Shown here: piece after piece, positions 12,056 to 24,336 of the stretch
Position numbering within the stretch: the first letter of the stretch is position 1
Layout: every line of letters starts with the position of its first letter
NCBI RefSeq assembly: GCF_037126465.1
Contig: NC_088203.1
Coordinates: 99,324,668-99,388,667, forward strand
DNA length: 64,000 nt
DNA from: Ornithodoros turicata
Taxonomy: Eukaryota > Arthropoda > Arachnida > Ixodida > Argasidae
Direction: 5' to 3'
Notes under the pieces: model-generated
The model's database searches: none
The model's input: the letters and a program-made list of their open reading frames with translations, nothing else
Told to the model about the DNA's origin: nothing
Position numbers and translations under genes: made by a program

Positions 12056-12296
12056 CAGGGTTCGTGCTTGCTCCGACGTTTGTTATAATGTGCTTATATG
12101 CAGCACAGAATGACGTCTTTGTCATGAAGCTACACGCGGTATAAATTTGGACCCTGATAGGATGTACAAGTAGTACGTGAGTCTTTGCTAGTGAATAAAT
12201 TAACCCGCTCAGCTGTAGTTGGTGATCCGTATTAACCGCGTTCAAACGGTGCTGCACACACGGAGAAGAAATGAGGCGAGGAAACGCTCGTGCATA

Positions 12297-12493
12297 CAGG
12301 GTGTTTGCTCTAACGTGTCCAGAAATTATATTTAAAGCGAGCGATAAAAGCAAAAAAAAAAAAAAAAAAGCGAAAAGCAACTGGTACTTTTCTGCTACTC
12401 GAATAAGAAACAGGTACGGCTTCACTAGTAGCACCCGTTCTTTAGTCAAGTAGCTGAAACGTAGCGCTCGTTCCTCCCTGTACAAACACCCTG
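12297..12493. mobile_element. CAGGGTGTTTG MITE
   Basis: Ends CAGGGTGTTTGCTC / AACACCCTG with TA flanks (12295-12296, 12494-12495); contains an A run. Confidence 0.65.
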
Positions 12494-12499
12494 TACATT

Positions 12500-14698
12500 C
12501 CTCCAGGAAGCGCCGTTCCTTAGCGTATGTAACACCTGTCAATTTGCACTATATCATCCGTCAATGCTCTGCTCATCATACTTGCCGCACGAACACCGCG
12601 AAGTTCTGTTACACTGTATATATCTGGCGGTAATATTAGACCCACTCGCGGTGCTGTTATGTTTCTAGTTAATGCGCATCTCAAAACGTAGTTAAACAAA
12701 CGCTAATGCCATTCCATGCCCCTTTACCCCTTCTTGTCCCGCTAACGCAACGTTACATCCTCATCCTTCTGCATCTAAACCCTTTCACGTATATCCCCGA
12801 ACACACACACACACACACATCGGCAGCGAGCAAACAAACACACAAACCCATTTTCTCAACATAACCACTCCATTTAGAGGCAGTGGCACTTTGATCTGAG
12901 CACGCGGCAAATCATTCAACCCCCTCCATTCCTCTCGTAGCAGCAGCAGGAGCAAGCCTCCCAAAGTGGAGCACAAATTCAATTCAGCAGCGCCATACGT
13001 CAAGCACTTGGGCACCCAATTTGGCTCCTTGATTGGTCCCTTCAGAGCCCCGCTGCCGCCGGTGGCGCCCTTGGGGCGGCGCGGCAGTTGCGCAAAACGG
13101 ATTTACTGTACTGCATCTCGGTCTGTATGTGTGCCCGTTGCCTCTATTTATGCTATCGCACCTTGTGTTACGTGGGAAACCGTGCACGTTATTTGTGTAT
13201 ACACGTACGTTGCATTTCGCGTCGTTCGCATTCGCATCACGGTTGTGATAACGTTCCGCCTGCTTAGTTTGCGGACCTATGCACAAAAAAATAAATAAAC
13301 GGAAAAAATCGAAAAAACTTTTTTTTTTCTCCACGTTGGCGTTCAAGGCAGAAGAGTGCTCTAAGATTAGAGAAAAAAATATCCTGGCGAAAGATGCTAC
13401 CGACTGTGGTTTCTCAACCGCCATTCCTGCGGTGGATAAAAGTTGCTTTCGATAATTTTCTTCTTCTTATGCTGTTGTTGTTTTTAAGTGTTGAGAGAGG
13501 TCAGCCAAGGTGGCTTGCTACTCTTGAACGAAAAAATATTCAGAGAAAAGTTCACCCGGACCAAAAAAAAAGAAAAAGAAAATCAGTGGAAGCGTCCAGG
13601 CAATGCGTATCGGATATGGAAGGCCTAAAACATGTTTGAGTTAGTAACGGCCGCCACAAGCTGTCCACCATCGCGATGTTTTGATCAGGTTTTTGTCACA
13701 TTGAATACGCATCCCCTAGTCACGTGACCTTAATGGATCTTTCTCGTTAGATCTTCTTTCGCGTTGTATAAGTGATCACAGCCCAGCAACCCTCTGTTTC
13801 TGTTTTCTTTTTTTTTCTCTTTTTTTTTTTGCCACTGAAGCGAGTGTGCCCTCCTTCGACTGTCAGTGCGACTTTGTCGAAACTCACATCCCCATTTTTT
13901 TTCTTTATCACATCATATCACATCTCTATTCCTTTCTCTTGGGTTTTATTCTCACTGCTGCCGAAACGTCACTTACACGTGTGGCGATGAAAAGAGATCA
14001 AGCGTCACACAGTCTCCTCTTCCTAATACACAGTGTGCTTCCGTGTCTAATTTGCGCTACATAATCCGTTAAGCTCATTCTCATACAAGCTAACAATTTC
14101 GAGGCACAAGACAGTGTTCAGTTCCACTTACACTTCTTCGCTTTACCCCTAATGTACGAACAAATTGTAGAATCAATTTCTTTTTCCTTTTTTTTTTCTT
14201 TTTTCCTTATCGCTTCGATTTCCCTTGTTTCCGTAGCAGACCGACTGCGAGATTGGACAAGATAAATTGAAACGTGATTGGGAAGTCCGGTTTGCGAATG
14301 TGCGGAGGCAAGGAAACCTCATTTGCGTAGCGAAGATGGGTTTTGGGAGGGCTTCCGCTTAGATAACAAAGCGAAAAAAAGAATTTAAAAAAAGAAAATA
14401 AAGGAAAGAACAGAAAACATCAGTAATAGTGAATAAAATCGAATGTTACAACGAGTAATTTCTATGCCCGAGCTTCCGAGCTAACTATAGACGAATTTCG
14501 CGGCGAAATGAAAAAGGTATACGCGAATATCGTTTTCCGGAATATCTTTATTATCTTGGCGTTGATACGCAGCAGTGCTAACGAAGATAGCTTGAAATAA
14601 CAGATAATCCATGATAGGTTAGGAATAATGAAGAAACACAGAAGCGGCTGTGACACGTATTATATGCCCACGATGAAGTGGGAAGGTTTTCCACTCTA
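12500..14698. other. No gene recognised
   Basis: Many T and A runs and a CA repeat at 12801; the longest frame (12984-13424, minus) has no motif I know. Confidence 0.45.
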
Positions 14699-14948
14699 CA
14701 CTCTAAGAAGTGAACTTCACCGCATAGCACGCTTCTAGCCAACTATCATCTCGAATGACATGGTTATCTGCCCTGATTTGCTGAAAACGGTAGGCGTATG
14801 CCTCTTTTATGACAATTATGAACAGCATAAGCATCACAAAAAAAGGCGTACGCCTCCCGTTTTCAACAAATCAGGGCAGATAACGATATCATTAAAAATG
14901 ATGGTTGGCTAGGAGCGTGCTATGCGGTGAAGTTCATTTTTAAGAGTG
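14699..14948. mobile_element. GGCGTACGCC foldback MITE, full length
   Basis: Ends CACTCTAAGAAGTGAACTTC / GAAGTTCATTTTTAAGAGTG with TA flanks (14697-14698, 14949-14950); GGCGTACGCC intact in the right arm, GGCGTATGCC in the left. Confidence 0.85.
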
Positions 14949-15059
14949 TAGGAGTCGTGCAACAACTCATGTGAGCTCGAGAAAATTGCGAGTTTGACTT
15001 TTAAACCACTGCGCAAAAACAATAATGCCTCCAGTTACAGGCACGAGTTGGATCACGGT

Positions 15060-15200
15060 TCTAGCTAGGGGGGATTCGAACACGTATCTTTCTCTTTGAT
15101 TCCGTGTTAGCACCGCGAAGCCGCTGTGGCTATAAGCGGTGTATGCAGACGTGGTACTGAGGACAGTAAGGAAGGAACTGGGGACAGCAAGTCTAGCACA
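15060..15200 (-). mobile_element. SINE 3' fragment, minus strand
   Basis: Reverse complement carries GCTTCGCGGTGCTAACACGG, the 3' part of the 8163-8417 SINE. Confidence 0.5.
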
Positions 15201-15284
15201 TACGTCATGATCTCTCTCAAAAGTCATCGCTAGAAAGCCATTAATGGAATGTACAACTGGCTTTTTAATTAGCACCACTCCGCC

Positions 15285-15286
<2 letters not shown>

Positions 15287-15337
<51 letters not shown>
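15287..15337. repeat. (TA)n microsatellite
   Basis: About 25 TA units, followed by further TATATAGTATATATAATAT. Confidence 0.9.
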
Positions 15338-15341
<4 letters not shown>

Positions 15342-17433
15342 ACGATATATATATAGTATATATAATATGACCGTTGAGAAGATGTAGCAATATGAAGTGA
15401 GCAATTTGCCGTGCAATGGAAATTACTTGTACCATATGTGTATTTTCTTAAAATAACTACTCAACAGCCGCAGCAAATAAGTAGAACCAAACGGGCACCA
15501 GGTACAGAAAAAGAAACGGGAAAATCCAGATTCCTTGCATCTCTGCATTCGTCCCCTCCCTCGACGGACATTCAGCATCAGAGCTGAACGGGCAAGTATC
15601 AGTTTACAAAGCAGGGAGACCCATGGATTTGCCTGTTTGAGCAACCAGAGAATTGAATTGGCTGTCCCCTCTTTCTTCTTCTTTTTTTTTTTTTGGTCTA
15701 GGATACGAAAGAAAAGAGGAGAAAAATCGGATGGACAGGGCACGGCCGGAACCGGAAGATGATTTGCACGTGACCCGAATGGGATGTACCGATTGGGTGT
15801 CCACGATGGAAAGGGAGGAAATAAAATTTGGATCGTTTCTCCGTTGTGTGCTGTGACCTTTGTGTGGGGGCGGATGTTCGTTTTCTTCAGGATCTTTATC
15901 CATGTATCGAGAAATGTGTATATTTAGAAGTAGCCTTCCGGGATCAAGACGTGTGCGCCGACCTAGCGTGAGACCGCCTTGTCTGCGGGTACTCAGAGAT
16001 CAATATAGGGTGTTCTTTCAGTGCTGACGTGTTTTTGAAATCTCGGTTCGGTTTATCTGTGGGGCACCAACTTGGGTCGCGCTTAAGGGGTGTAGTGTGT
16101 TGTTGATAACGTTTTATCTCCATTCACATCTTATAGTTTTTAGCTCCACAAAGGTTGTCGTTTTCGTTCTTAAAACTTGCAGAAAAGGCACTAGCATTAG
16201 CAGCATCTGCCATAATTCTACTTAAAGCGGGTTTGTCTCATTCCAGAAACCGAAACAGGAGAGAACACGAGAAACTAGAGGAGCACCGGCAGATCTGTAA
16301 GAGAAGAAAGGAAACTCCTTTGCTTCAATCTTAGTGAAGTATTAAACGGCACTGACCTGCTCTTCCCTGTCTCCCTTCTACAAAAATGCACAACGTCGTG
16401 TACGAATAAATTATATAAAATTAAAAATAAATTAAAAATGCCTACGTGATGTCTGTGCCGAGTCGAAAACGATGACGCTCCCGTGGATGAAAACTCCCAT
16501 GTTATACCATCTACACGACGTAACCCACAGTAGAATAAAACCTCACAGTAGTGAGGCCGAAACCTCTATTTTATTTTCCCTCCAAATCAATCAATCAATC
16601 AATCAGTAGAATACAACCCTAACCGCGAAATCAGGCGAGGGCTCTTCAGCTTGTTCCTCAAGGCGGTGACGCATGCAGGAAGACAACGAATGCATGACAT
16701 ATTCTTAATTAATTAATTATTATTAATTATTATATGGTGGTGGTGGTGATGGTGAAAGGGCTCGCCGTTACCACCAAACCCACAAACCGTAGTTCGACCA
16801 ATACAGTTCAGCAGTTCAAAGCCACATGAGCATTCTCGGACGCGCTTACTTAACTGTTACTCGACGTACCCTGGACACAAAGCACACTCCGCGCGATGTA
16901 AGAAAGAAGAAAATATCCCATACAACGACAACAGTTCCTTATATTGATGTCCGACCTTTACAAAAATGGAGACGTGACACCGGTTTGCGATGAGCCGAGT
17001 TAGGCCTCATTTCCTTCCGAGTGAAAGTTCTCCCGTTTTTTGATCGAGTTGAGTTGGAAACTTTTTTTTTGTCTGTGGTGCGCATTGTTGCCAACTCAGA
17101 GACAACATATGTGGAGCCCTGGGAAAAGGCATTATCCGTATGCTTCGAGTGTTCCTCGAGTTGTTCTTTGATGCAGCCACTTGGAATGCTTTGTCGAACG
17201 CAATGTGGTGTTGGCGAGATAAAGCGTCGGTGAAAGTGTCTAAAATCAGTCCTTTGTGCGTTGTACAGCATGCTCTTTTCCTCTTCTTGTTCTTGCTCTT
17301 TTTTTTTTATCCCTTGTTAACACCACAAAGTAACTACGGTATATACTGCTATCGGGGGTAAGAGAAATGGTGATCTAAAGGTTGCGAGTTCGTACCCGGC
17401 CGATGACGCTAGCAATCTTGTGGCAGGCTATTG
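15338..17433. other. No gene recognised
   Basis: AT-rich tracts (16680-16735), a SINE tail at 16732, and a B-box-like GCGAGTTCGTACCC at about 17386. Confidence 0.45.
16732..16775 (-). mobile_element. SINE (CAC)n tail fragment, minus strand
   Basis: GGTGGTGGTGGTGATGG followed by AAAGGGCTCGCCGTT, the reverse complement of the SINE terminus, directly beside an AT-rich run. Confidence 0.5.
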
Positions 17434-17832
17434 TAGGGTTCCGGGTTTTCGAATTCATCCGAAAAACTCCGCTTTCGTGGGGTTCATATCTGAGCTACCA
17501 ACAAGCAAGTTGTGCAATGAAGACTTATTTACAGTATCTCGCGCGTTTCCTGTTCCGCCGCGAGTGCCTGGAATCGCGCATCATAACAAAACTTTCTCAA
17601 TCACGTGGAATTTTCCTTGCATGGAGACACAGTCTGTCACTTTTCCTTGCTCGATCTTTCTGTGGGTGTCACGTGTCACATCGTAGCACCGATTTCTTCC
17701 TCCGGATCTCGGAGACTAACCGAGGTAAAGAAATATAAAACCCGAAAAACTCCGATTCGTCAGAAAACCGTAAACTCGGAAAAACACCCTCCGGTAATGA
17801 CTAAAAATAAACCCCGAAAACCCGGAACCATA
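17434..17832. mobile_element. TAGGGTTCCGGG element
   Basis: Ends TAGGGTTCCGGGTTTTC / GAAAACCCGGAACCATA; interior has AAAAACTCCG repeats like the family. No convincing flanking duplication. Confidence 0.6.
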
Positions 17833-17847
17833 CCTATAAGTTACTTA

Positions 17848-18219
17848 TGGTGAATTCGGGTGGCCATTTCGTGGCAACACGGCCTAGCGCTCGGTGCACT
17901 GCGCTGGATCACGTGACCGCTGCCACCCGAACATGAGTGCCAGGAATCTAGCGGTTTTAGTCGCTTGGGTCACGCTATAGAAACATCGCTATCGCTCGGC
18001 TTCGGGTTCCGTCGTCTGAAAACCCATGCGAACTTCGACGTGCGGGACAATGAGGGCCCTCGCTACCCTCGCGATGAAGATGTGACGACACCGTATGTAG
18101 TTGGGCAATCCGCTGCCCAACCGCTTCGAGGCCGGGCGGAAAGGTGCTAGCCGGCAAATTTCCTAACATGCGGGATCTGGCAAAATAAGCTGATACGAAA
18201 TGACCACCCGAATTCTCCA
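17848..18219. mobile_element. PIF/Harbinger-type MITE
   Basis: Ends TGGTGAATTCGGGTGGCC / GACCACCCGAATTCTCCA with TTA on both sides (17845-17847, 18220-18222), the Harbinger target signature. Confidence 0.7.
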
Positions 18220-18408
18220 TTAATCTTCCGTTGGAGGGACGTTAAGCACTTCTGCAACTATAGGCTTCTCCAACCTCACGCGCATAGAAGAATGGAATAC
18301 AGTGCACTTACCCGTGCACTGTATAGAGATTGTGGGTGTACGCCCCTAGTTAGAAACGCTTCCGTGTGTGCGGTCGCGTGAAGTGGCAGAAGGTAGCACT
18401 ATCGCAAA

Positions 18409-18452
18409 GTACGGTTCGGACCTTTGTGTTAACACAAAGGTCCGAACCGTAC
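18409..18452. repeat. Perfect 44-bp palindrome without spacer
   Basis: GTACGGTTCGGACCTTTGTG then TT, followed directly by the exact inverse. No link to the surrounding MITE families seen. Confidence 0.85.
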
Positions 18453-18714
18453 AAAGCTCCCCGTCCGTCTGTTTACTTGATACAGAGATAAAGCATCTTC
18501 AGCAGGCGCAGTGAAGTATCGCGTTATCTGTAACATGGTTCTATCATCCTTTTCTTGTCTGTTTGTATTTGAGCTTCTGTGTCGCAATAAATCTTTCAGT
18601 CGACAGTCAGCGGTCGTCCTGTGTGCTATGGGCTCGTGAGGCTGCCCATGCAGGGGACGCCCTGGCTCACTCCTATCAGCGCCACCTGTGGTGCCTGCCA
18701 GAGAGAGTATACAG

Positions 18715-18830
18715 TACAGAGGAGTACGACACAAGCGGGTCAATATGCGTCGTGGGCCGACTTCATGGGTACTTTGCCGACAACTGTCTGGAAAGTGTCG
18801 AAAACCCCACGGAAAACCTCTGAAAAGTGC
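18715..18830 (-). mobile_element. SINE fragment, minus strand
   Basis: Reverse complement reads GAGGTTTTCCGTGGGGTTTT, AAGTCGGCCCACGACGC. Confidence 0.55.
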
Positions 18831-19653
18831 TCGTTCACCCGCTATCGACCGAAATGAAAAATCAGGCAACCTCAAACGCTCTCAGCAACTCCACAATCCT
18901 TTCTGCTAAAAGAAAAAAGAAAAGAAAACAGGCACAACAGCTCTGCCTACGGCATCCTACTTTCGGCGACTAGCTACACGCAAACCTGCAGGGCGAAGTG
19001 CAAGGCGTTTCCACATGCATCTGTTAGTCCTAATGTCTTCATCCGCAGATTTCCACAGAGAACTCGATAACCCAGCGTTCGATACACGCCAGAAATGTTG
19101 TGTTCCGAAAAAAAAAAAAAAGAAGAAACGAAAAAAAAAATGCTACTTGAGACGTCTATTAGATCAAGGACGCAACTTCTAATCGCTTCGGTGATCACTA
19201 GCATTTTTATTTCTTTTCTTTTTCGTCGTTTCCCTAATGAGTCACTGAACCTGGATGTTCCAATCGAGGCCATTACATTCACCAGACAAGCAAGCGTATA
19301 AAAAAATGAAGGCCATTACAAAATTCCATCTACGTGGGAAAGGCGAGCAATCAAGAAAACAGTGTGCCGGCTTTCGAAGTTGATGCTGTACTTTAGGCCT
19401 TTACTTCGGAAGGAAATGGGTTTCATTGAAATTGGTAGTTCCTTGCTCTGTGTCGCGGTGCAACGATACAGTCATGGATGATGCCGCAGTGGTCTCCCTT
19501 GGATTAGCGGGAGAGTCGCCTCGAATTAACGATTAACTGGATTACCTTTGTGCCCCATCGAGTTCTTTCACGTGCCCGTATGACGGAGAACGAAATATTA
19601 GAGTACTTTGTAACCAGCGACAGATGTGCTGTTCGGACCTGCAAAGTAGGGTT

Positions 19654-19657
<4 letters not shown>

Positions 19658-19688
<31 letters not shown>
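19658..19688. repeat. (TA)n microsatellite
   Basis: About 15 TA units. Confidence 0.9.
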
Positions 19689-19691
<3 letters not shown>

Positions 19692-19987
19692 AGCCTGCAC
19701 AGTACTAAAATTGCGGACCCACGCCATTAACACACACAAAGGTAGTGATCACATAACATAAAACTCAGAAGGAAAGCTAAGATCAGCTTTCATTTGATGT
19801 TTGAACACTGTACGGGGATCACTGGCAAGTATGTTAGCTCATCCGCCGAGGTCAGTCATCTGAAATGTGTAGAACTTAACTTCGCTGCTATTTCTGGCAC
19901 ACAATGTGACGATCCTTCTAACTAGCAAAGTTAGCGGTCTGTTGGAACACAGACTGCGCACAAGTGTGCTCATGACTTGGGAGTATA

Positions 19988-20782
19988 CCGGGTGTTTCAG
20001 TTAAATCCCCGGGCTAAATAATTCGCGAACGGGTGCACCAATCCACGAACTTTCGTTTTTACAAGTATCTGTCCGATACCACCTACAAGCTGCACACCGT
20101 GTGAATGAGTGGGAGGCGCTCATTATTAAAATAAAAATGCAAATCAGTTTCGTAAAAAAATCGTAACTTCTAAAGCAGGGCGCTGTCGGCATTAAAATGG
20201 GTACTACCCCTTTTGGGACCTTCAGTGGACACCTTTTAGAGAAAAATCTGCCACCGAAGCGGGTCATTTGTTGCAGTAATTAATTGGTTTCGGTTTACGT
20301 ATTTTTGTCGCGGCGGTCGCGGTGAAGCGCAAAAGGGCGTATTTCATTGGTGCAATTCATTGGTGTAATTCATTGCTGTAATTCATTGCTGTAAGGACGT
20401 AATTCGTTGATGGAGAAGGGAGTGAAAGAGCGTCCGTTTGCGCTTCGCCGCGACCAGCCGCGACAAAAATACGTAAACCGAAACAAATTAATTACTGCAA
20501 CAAATGACCCGCTTCGGTGGCAGATTCTTCTCTAAAAGGTGTCCACTGAAGTTCCCAAAAGGGGTAGTACCCATTTTAATGCCGACAGCGCCCTGCTTTA
20601 GAAGTTACGCTTTTTTACGAAACTCATTTGAATTTTTATTTAAATAATGAGCGCCTCCCGCTCATTCACGCGGTGCGCATCTTGTAGGCGGTATTTGCCA
20701 GATACTTGTAAAAAAGAAAGTTGTTCGATTGGTGCAACGGTTCGCGAATTATTTAGCCCGGGGATTTAACTGAAACACCCGG
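19988..20782. mobile_element. 795-bp palindromic element, CCGGGTGTTTCAG ends
   Basis: Long inverted arms (CCGGGTGTTTCAGTTAAATC and inverse) covering most of the element, TA flanks (19986-19987, 20783-20784). Centre around 20330-20450 is unique. Confidence 0.8.
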
Positions 20783-21194
20783 TATACAGGCACTGGCATC
20801 GACACTGGCAGTGAGAGACTGGCAGCGGTGTCTCCCATACCGCTTGCGCATTTTCTCTTTGCTATACTTGTGCTATCTTTGGTTGCAGCCAGAGACATAA
20901 TAAACTTGTTGTGACGGAGTTTTTTTTCAGGTGCTCCTTTCTCAGCACTCCCCCTGCCGCATAGATAAAGATTGCAACAAACCCAGTGAACCCGTTCACG
21001 CTCTGCGCATATCAATGAGATTCAAATAACGTGACACGCATGAACACGGTCGAGCGTTACGACAAACAGTATGACTGGAGATTGTCGAAGTGGAATGATT
21101 ATCAACTCATCGAACTCGAGGAATGACCCGATAACGAGCGAAGTTTTACCCGTCTTACTTACTAGAGTCCTTACGACAAGTGACACACCCGAGT

Positions 21195-21220
21195 CACGTG
21201 GTGACGGACTTCATATAAAA
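21195..21220 (+). promoter_or_regulatory. Promoter of copy 1: CACGTG plus TATAAAA
   Basis: CACGTG at 21195-21200 and TATAAAA at 21214-21220, about 75 bp before the ATG. Spacing and sequence are kept in all three array copies. CACGTG is the classic bHLH E-box; its use here is inferred. Confidence 0.75.
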
Positions 21221-21292
21221 GGTTCGAGATGGCTGGTAGCAGACAATCCCTCTTCTACTCTGAGCAGAAGTAGCTTTCAAGCCACAACCACC

Positions 21293-21780
21293 ATGAAGGT
21301 CCTGGTAAGCCCACGTACCCTGCACTAATGCCAATAAGCAGCCTAGACACTGCCATAGCGATAGTTGCAAACAGCACAATGTGTCCAGTACGAAGGGTAA
21401 GAAAGCCGGCAATCTAATGCGCCATTTTTATTTTACAGTGCATCCTTGTCACTCTTGCCGTCGCCATCGCTGCTGTCAGCGCTGGTGGATACGGCGGCTA
21501 TGGCCTTGGCTACGGTGGCTTTGGCGGCTATGGTGGTTACGGCCTCGGCGGCTATGGTGGATTCGGCAAGGGTTTCGGCGGTCTTGGCTACGGAGGTTAC
21601 GGAGGTTACGGCCTCGGCGGCTATGGTGGATTCGGCAAGGGTTTCGGCGGTTTCGGCTACGGAGGTTACGGAGGTTATAGCCTCGGCGGCTATGGTGGAT
21701 TCGGCAAGGGATTCGGCGGTCTCGGCTACGGAGGTTATGGCTTTGGCGGCTACGGTGGTTTCGGCAAGGGCTACTATTAA
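21293..21780 (+). CDS. Secreted glycine/tyrosine-rich repeat protein, array copy 1
   Basis: Two coding exons, 21293-21304 and 21439-21780, joined across a GT-AG intron (donor gtaag, acceptor ttttacag) in phase 0. The product is 117 residues. Residues 1-19 (MKVLCILVTLAVAIAAVSA) are a clear signal peptide; the mature part is almost only Gly, Tyr, Phe, Leu and Lys, in about three repeats of a GYGGYGLGGYGGFGKGFGG-type unit, ending GKGYY. It has no cysteine after the signal peptide. The start is fixed by the signal peptide, a good ccaccATG context and a TATA box about 80 bp upstream. Such proteins in arthropods are cuticle or tick attachment-cement components; spider and tick glycine-rich antimicrobial peptides (acanthoscurrin/ctenidin type) are an alternative. 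Exact role unknown. One repeat reads YSLGG where copies 2 and 3 have YGLGG. Confidence 0.9.
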
Positions 21781-21854
21781 GTCACGCGCCTTCTGTACAT
21801 GTCATCGTGCTCTTTGCAGCAACTGTAATATTATGTAAACATGTGTATACAAAA

Positions 21855-21860
21855 AATAAA
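21855..21860 (+). terminator. Poly(A) signal, copy 1
   Basis: AATAAA 75 bp after the stop codon, in a 3' UTR conserved in all three array copies. Confidence 0.75.
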
Positions 21861-22378
21861 CACGTCGCCAAAGAAACAAGTATTGGTTACTTTGTTTTTG
21901 TTGAGGCCTAGCGGATACAAAATGATTACGTATCCGAAATTACGTATAGGAAGGCAAGTTTTCCAGCCACCCACACACCCAGCGCTTTCGCAGACACTGT
22001 CTACGGCACAAGTCAGAAAGGAGGAAAGTGGTACCAGGGAGGAAGAATGTGGCTTCTCTCTGGCTTGGGCGGTAAACAGTTTTCAACGTGCTCCCCTGGC
22101 TAGACGGCGCTGCGCTTTCAATATGGCGGCGTCGACGGGAAACCTGTGTATGGGAACATTACGTTCAATTGTGCCGTAATGCAATGTCGCATTTCGGAGC
22201 ACCCTTACAATACCCCAGAGATTGCTGCTATGCCACTGGTCTACGTAGGGCATTACGTATAGTACACATCGCCTCAGCTGCTAGGCAGCTCAGGCAATGA
22301 GCCGAAATGGAATACTTGGTTAACGAGGAAATTACTAAAGAAAGATATCGGTTTCTTCGTGTTATTCTAACAGCCCTA

Positions 22379-22659
22379 CACTCTCAGAAAAAAAGGTGGA
22401 GCAGCTATACCTTTTAGGATGTAATATTTGTCGCATATGTTGTGCCTAAAAGGTTGCAAAGTTCTACCTGCTACCTCGCTCTCTGCCACGAATGATTGGG
22501 CTACCACTTCTGATTCGGTGAGCGAGGGAGCGTCTTGTAGCAATTTGGATATATGATAATTGCTTTTACCACCCTTTTACACCCTTAATCAGGCACTATG
22601 TTGATCTAGGTGGTAACTATAGAAGTTACCACCTTTTCATAATCTTTTTTCTTCGAGTG
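22379..22659 (-). mobile_element. CACTCT...GGTGGTAA MITE, unit 1 (inverted)
   Basis: Ends CACTCTCAGAAAAAAAGG and CTTTTTTCTTCGAGTG, TA flanks. Its interior is the reverse complement of the copies at the same site in units 2 and 3, although flanking DNA has the same orientation. Confidence 0.8.
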
Positions 22660-23159
22660 TAGAGGGCAGGTTGAACGGGTAAGCAGGTCCTACCTAGCTG
22701 CCAGTAATCCAGCCCGACCCAGGACCCGCCGCAGCCGCAGGACCCTTCCTTACACGTGACCGGCCCGACATATGTCGAATGTGATCCGCTCACCACATTT
22801 CATCCCGACCGACGGAACATATTCAGAACATAAGGATACTCCTGTAAAACATGCACTAGTGCAATGTCCAGAACATCTGGGACGAGTTCCCGGAAACAAG
22901 ACTACTGAAGACGGCCGGTCCTCACATAATACTGGTGCAAGTCCACATACTCGGGTTTTATCTTATCTGTTCTGGATGCTTGGCTCTCTGTTACAGGTAT
23001 ATATACGCGACAAGGAGAAATCGCCAGGAAACCTATGCTTACGATGTCGCTTAATGCGCACTGGGCGTTTCTACTGGAAGGCAAAGGAAGGGCTCGAGCA
23101 GTCGTTTCAGTTGTTCTCAAAGTGGACTTTGAAAGTAACCCAAAGACGTAAAAGGACCG

Positions 23160-23395
23160 ACTGGCAACGAATGAACGGGAAGCAGAACGACCCGGCTGCC
23201 CGGGTTCGAATCTAGGTGTCGGCTGCACTGTCTTGGTTTTTTCCTGGGTTTTCCTCCGACGCTTGCAGACATATGTCGGCATAGTTCCCTTAGAAGTCGG
23301 CCCAGGACGCACATTCCCCAGGGCGTCAGCCGTGACGTTGCTCACCTCTATGAGGCCGACAACGGCGAGCCCTTCCACCATCACGACGTAAAAGG
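23160..23395 (+). mobile_element. tRNA-derived SINE, unit 1
   Basis: B box GGGTTCGAATC at about 23203, then TTCCTGGGTTTTCCTCCGAC, AAGTCGGCCCAGGACGC, AGGCCGACAACGGCGAGCCC. Shared with unit 2, so older than the duplication. Confidence 0.65.
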
Positions 23396-23880
23396 CATCA
23401 GGGTGTAAAAAGGTGGTAACAGCAATTATCATATATACAAATTGCTACAAAAAGGCGTACGCCCCCCTGGCTCACCGAATCACAAGCGGTAACCCTATCA
23501 TTCGTGGCAATGGTTGGCGGACAACGTGCTATGCGGTGAAGTTCTGTTTTGAGAGTAAGGTAGCAGGTACACTCTTAAAAATGAACTTCACCGCATAGAA
23601 CGGTCCTTGCCAACCATCATCTCAAATGATATCGTTATCTGCCCTGATTTGTTGAAAACGGGAGGCGTACGCCTTTTTTTGTGAAATTATGAACAGCATA
23701 AGTGTCACAAAAAAGGCGTACGCCTCCCGTTTGGAACGTTTGGATATAGCTATCATTCGAGATTATGGTTGGCTATGAGCGTGCTATGCGGTGAAGTTCA
23801 TTTTTAAGAGTGTAGAACTTCGCAACCTTTTTGGCACAACATATGCAAGATCTATTACCTCCTGAAAAGGTGTAAGTGCT
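23392..23880 (+). mobile_element. Truncated GGTGGTAA MITE split by a GGCGTACGCC MITE (unit 1)
   Basis: Reads AAAAAGGTGGTAACAGC through AACTTCGCAACCTTTTTGG, the interior of the 28467 type. The counterpart in unit 2 is about 30745-31425; unit 2 lacks the inner MITE. Confidence 0.6.
23570..23812. mobile_element. GGCGTACGCC foldback MITE, full length, unit 1 only
   Basis: Ends CACTCTTAAAAATGAACTTC / TTCATTTTTAAGAGTG, TA flanks. The same site in unit 2 (CAGGTAGAAC, 31362 area) and unit 3 is empty with a single TA, proving a 2-bp target duplication. Confidence 0.9.
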
Positions 23881-24080
23881 CCGCACATAGAACACTCCAG
23901 CCAACCACCATCCCGAGTGACATCGTTCTTTTGCCGGATTTGCTGAAAATGGCGGGGGGAGGGGGCGTACGCCATTTTTGTGGCACTATGCAGTTCATAA
24001 TTGCCACAACACTGACGTACGCCCCCACTTCCATCAAATTAAGGGCACGCAGAGCGTGCTATGCGGTGAGATCTCTTCTT
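23880..24080. mobile_element. GGCGTACGCC MITE, unit 1
   Basis: Arms AGCCAACCACCATCCCGAG...GGGGGCGTACGCC. Counterparts at 31424-31612 and 36515-36755. Confidence 0.7.
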
Positions 24081-24229
24081 AAGGTGCACCATTATGGGCC
24101 GAGGCGACAGCCCTGATAACCCCCAGAACAGCTCCACATCACCTAAATCTCTGTACGCGTGGTCATCACCCGGTAACTGACGTGGCGAGACGAGTATGAT
24201 CACTAACAATGCTACGGTGGTCGTTCCGT

Positions 24230-24320
24230 AAATTAATTTGTCCACCTGAGGATTCTTTAGCGTGCCCTGAAATCTCTGGGCGCGGCACCCGTCATGTCAC
24301 GTCACTTAACACTGCAGGGA
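24230..24320 (-). mobile_element. SINE body relic, unit 1
   Basis: CCACCTGAGGATTCTTTAGC matches the reverse complement of the 58462-58732 SINE core. Counterparts at about 31755-31850 and 37090-37180 in units 2 and 3. Confidence 0.5.
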
Positions 24321-24336
24321 TGCCATCTCAGAATGC

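Larger units (their letters stand above)
18453..19985. other. No gene recognised apart from a SINE fragment and (TA)n
   Basis: Short frames only; A runs at 19110-19140. Confidence 0.45.

Noticed and set aside
13401..13990. Hydrophobic frames that look like membrane proteins
   Set aside because: They arise from T-rich simple sequence and overlap in several frames.
21381..21838. Long Arg/Trp-rich and Ala/Ser/Val-rich frames overlapping the Gly-rich exons (also at 26399-26945, 32643-33173, 41896-42620)
   Set aside because: They are shifted readings of the GGY/GGC-repeat coding exons; the Gly-rich frame has the signal peptide and correct splice sites.
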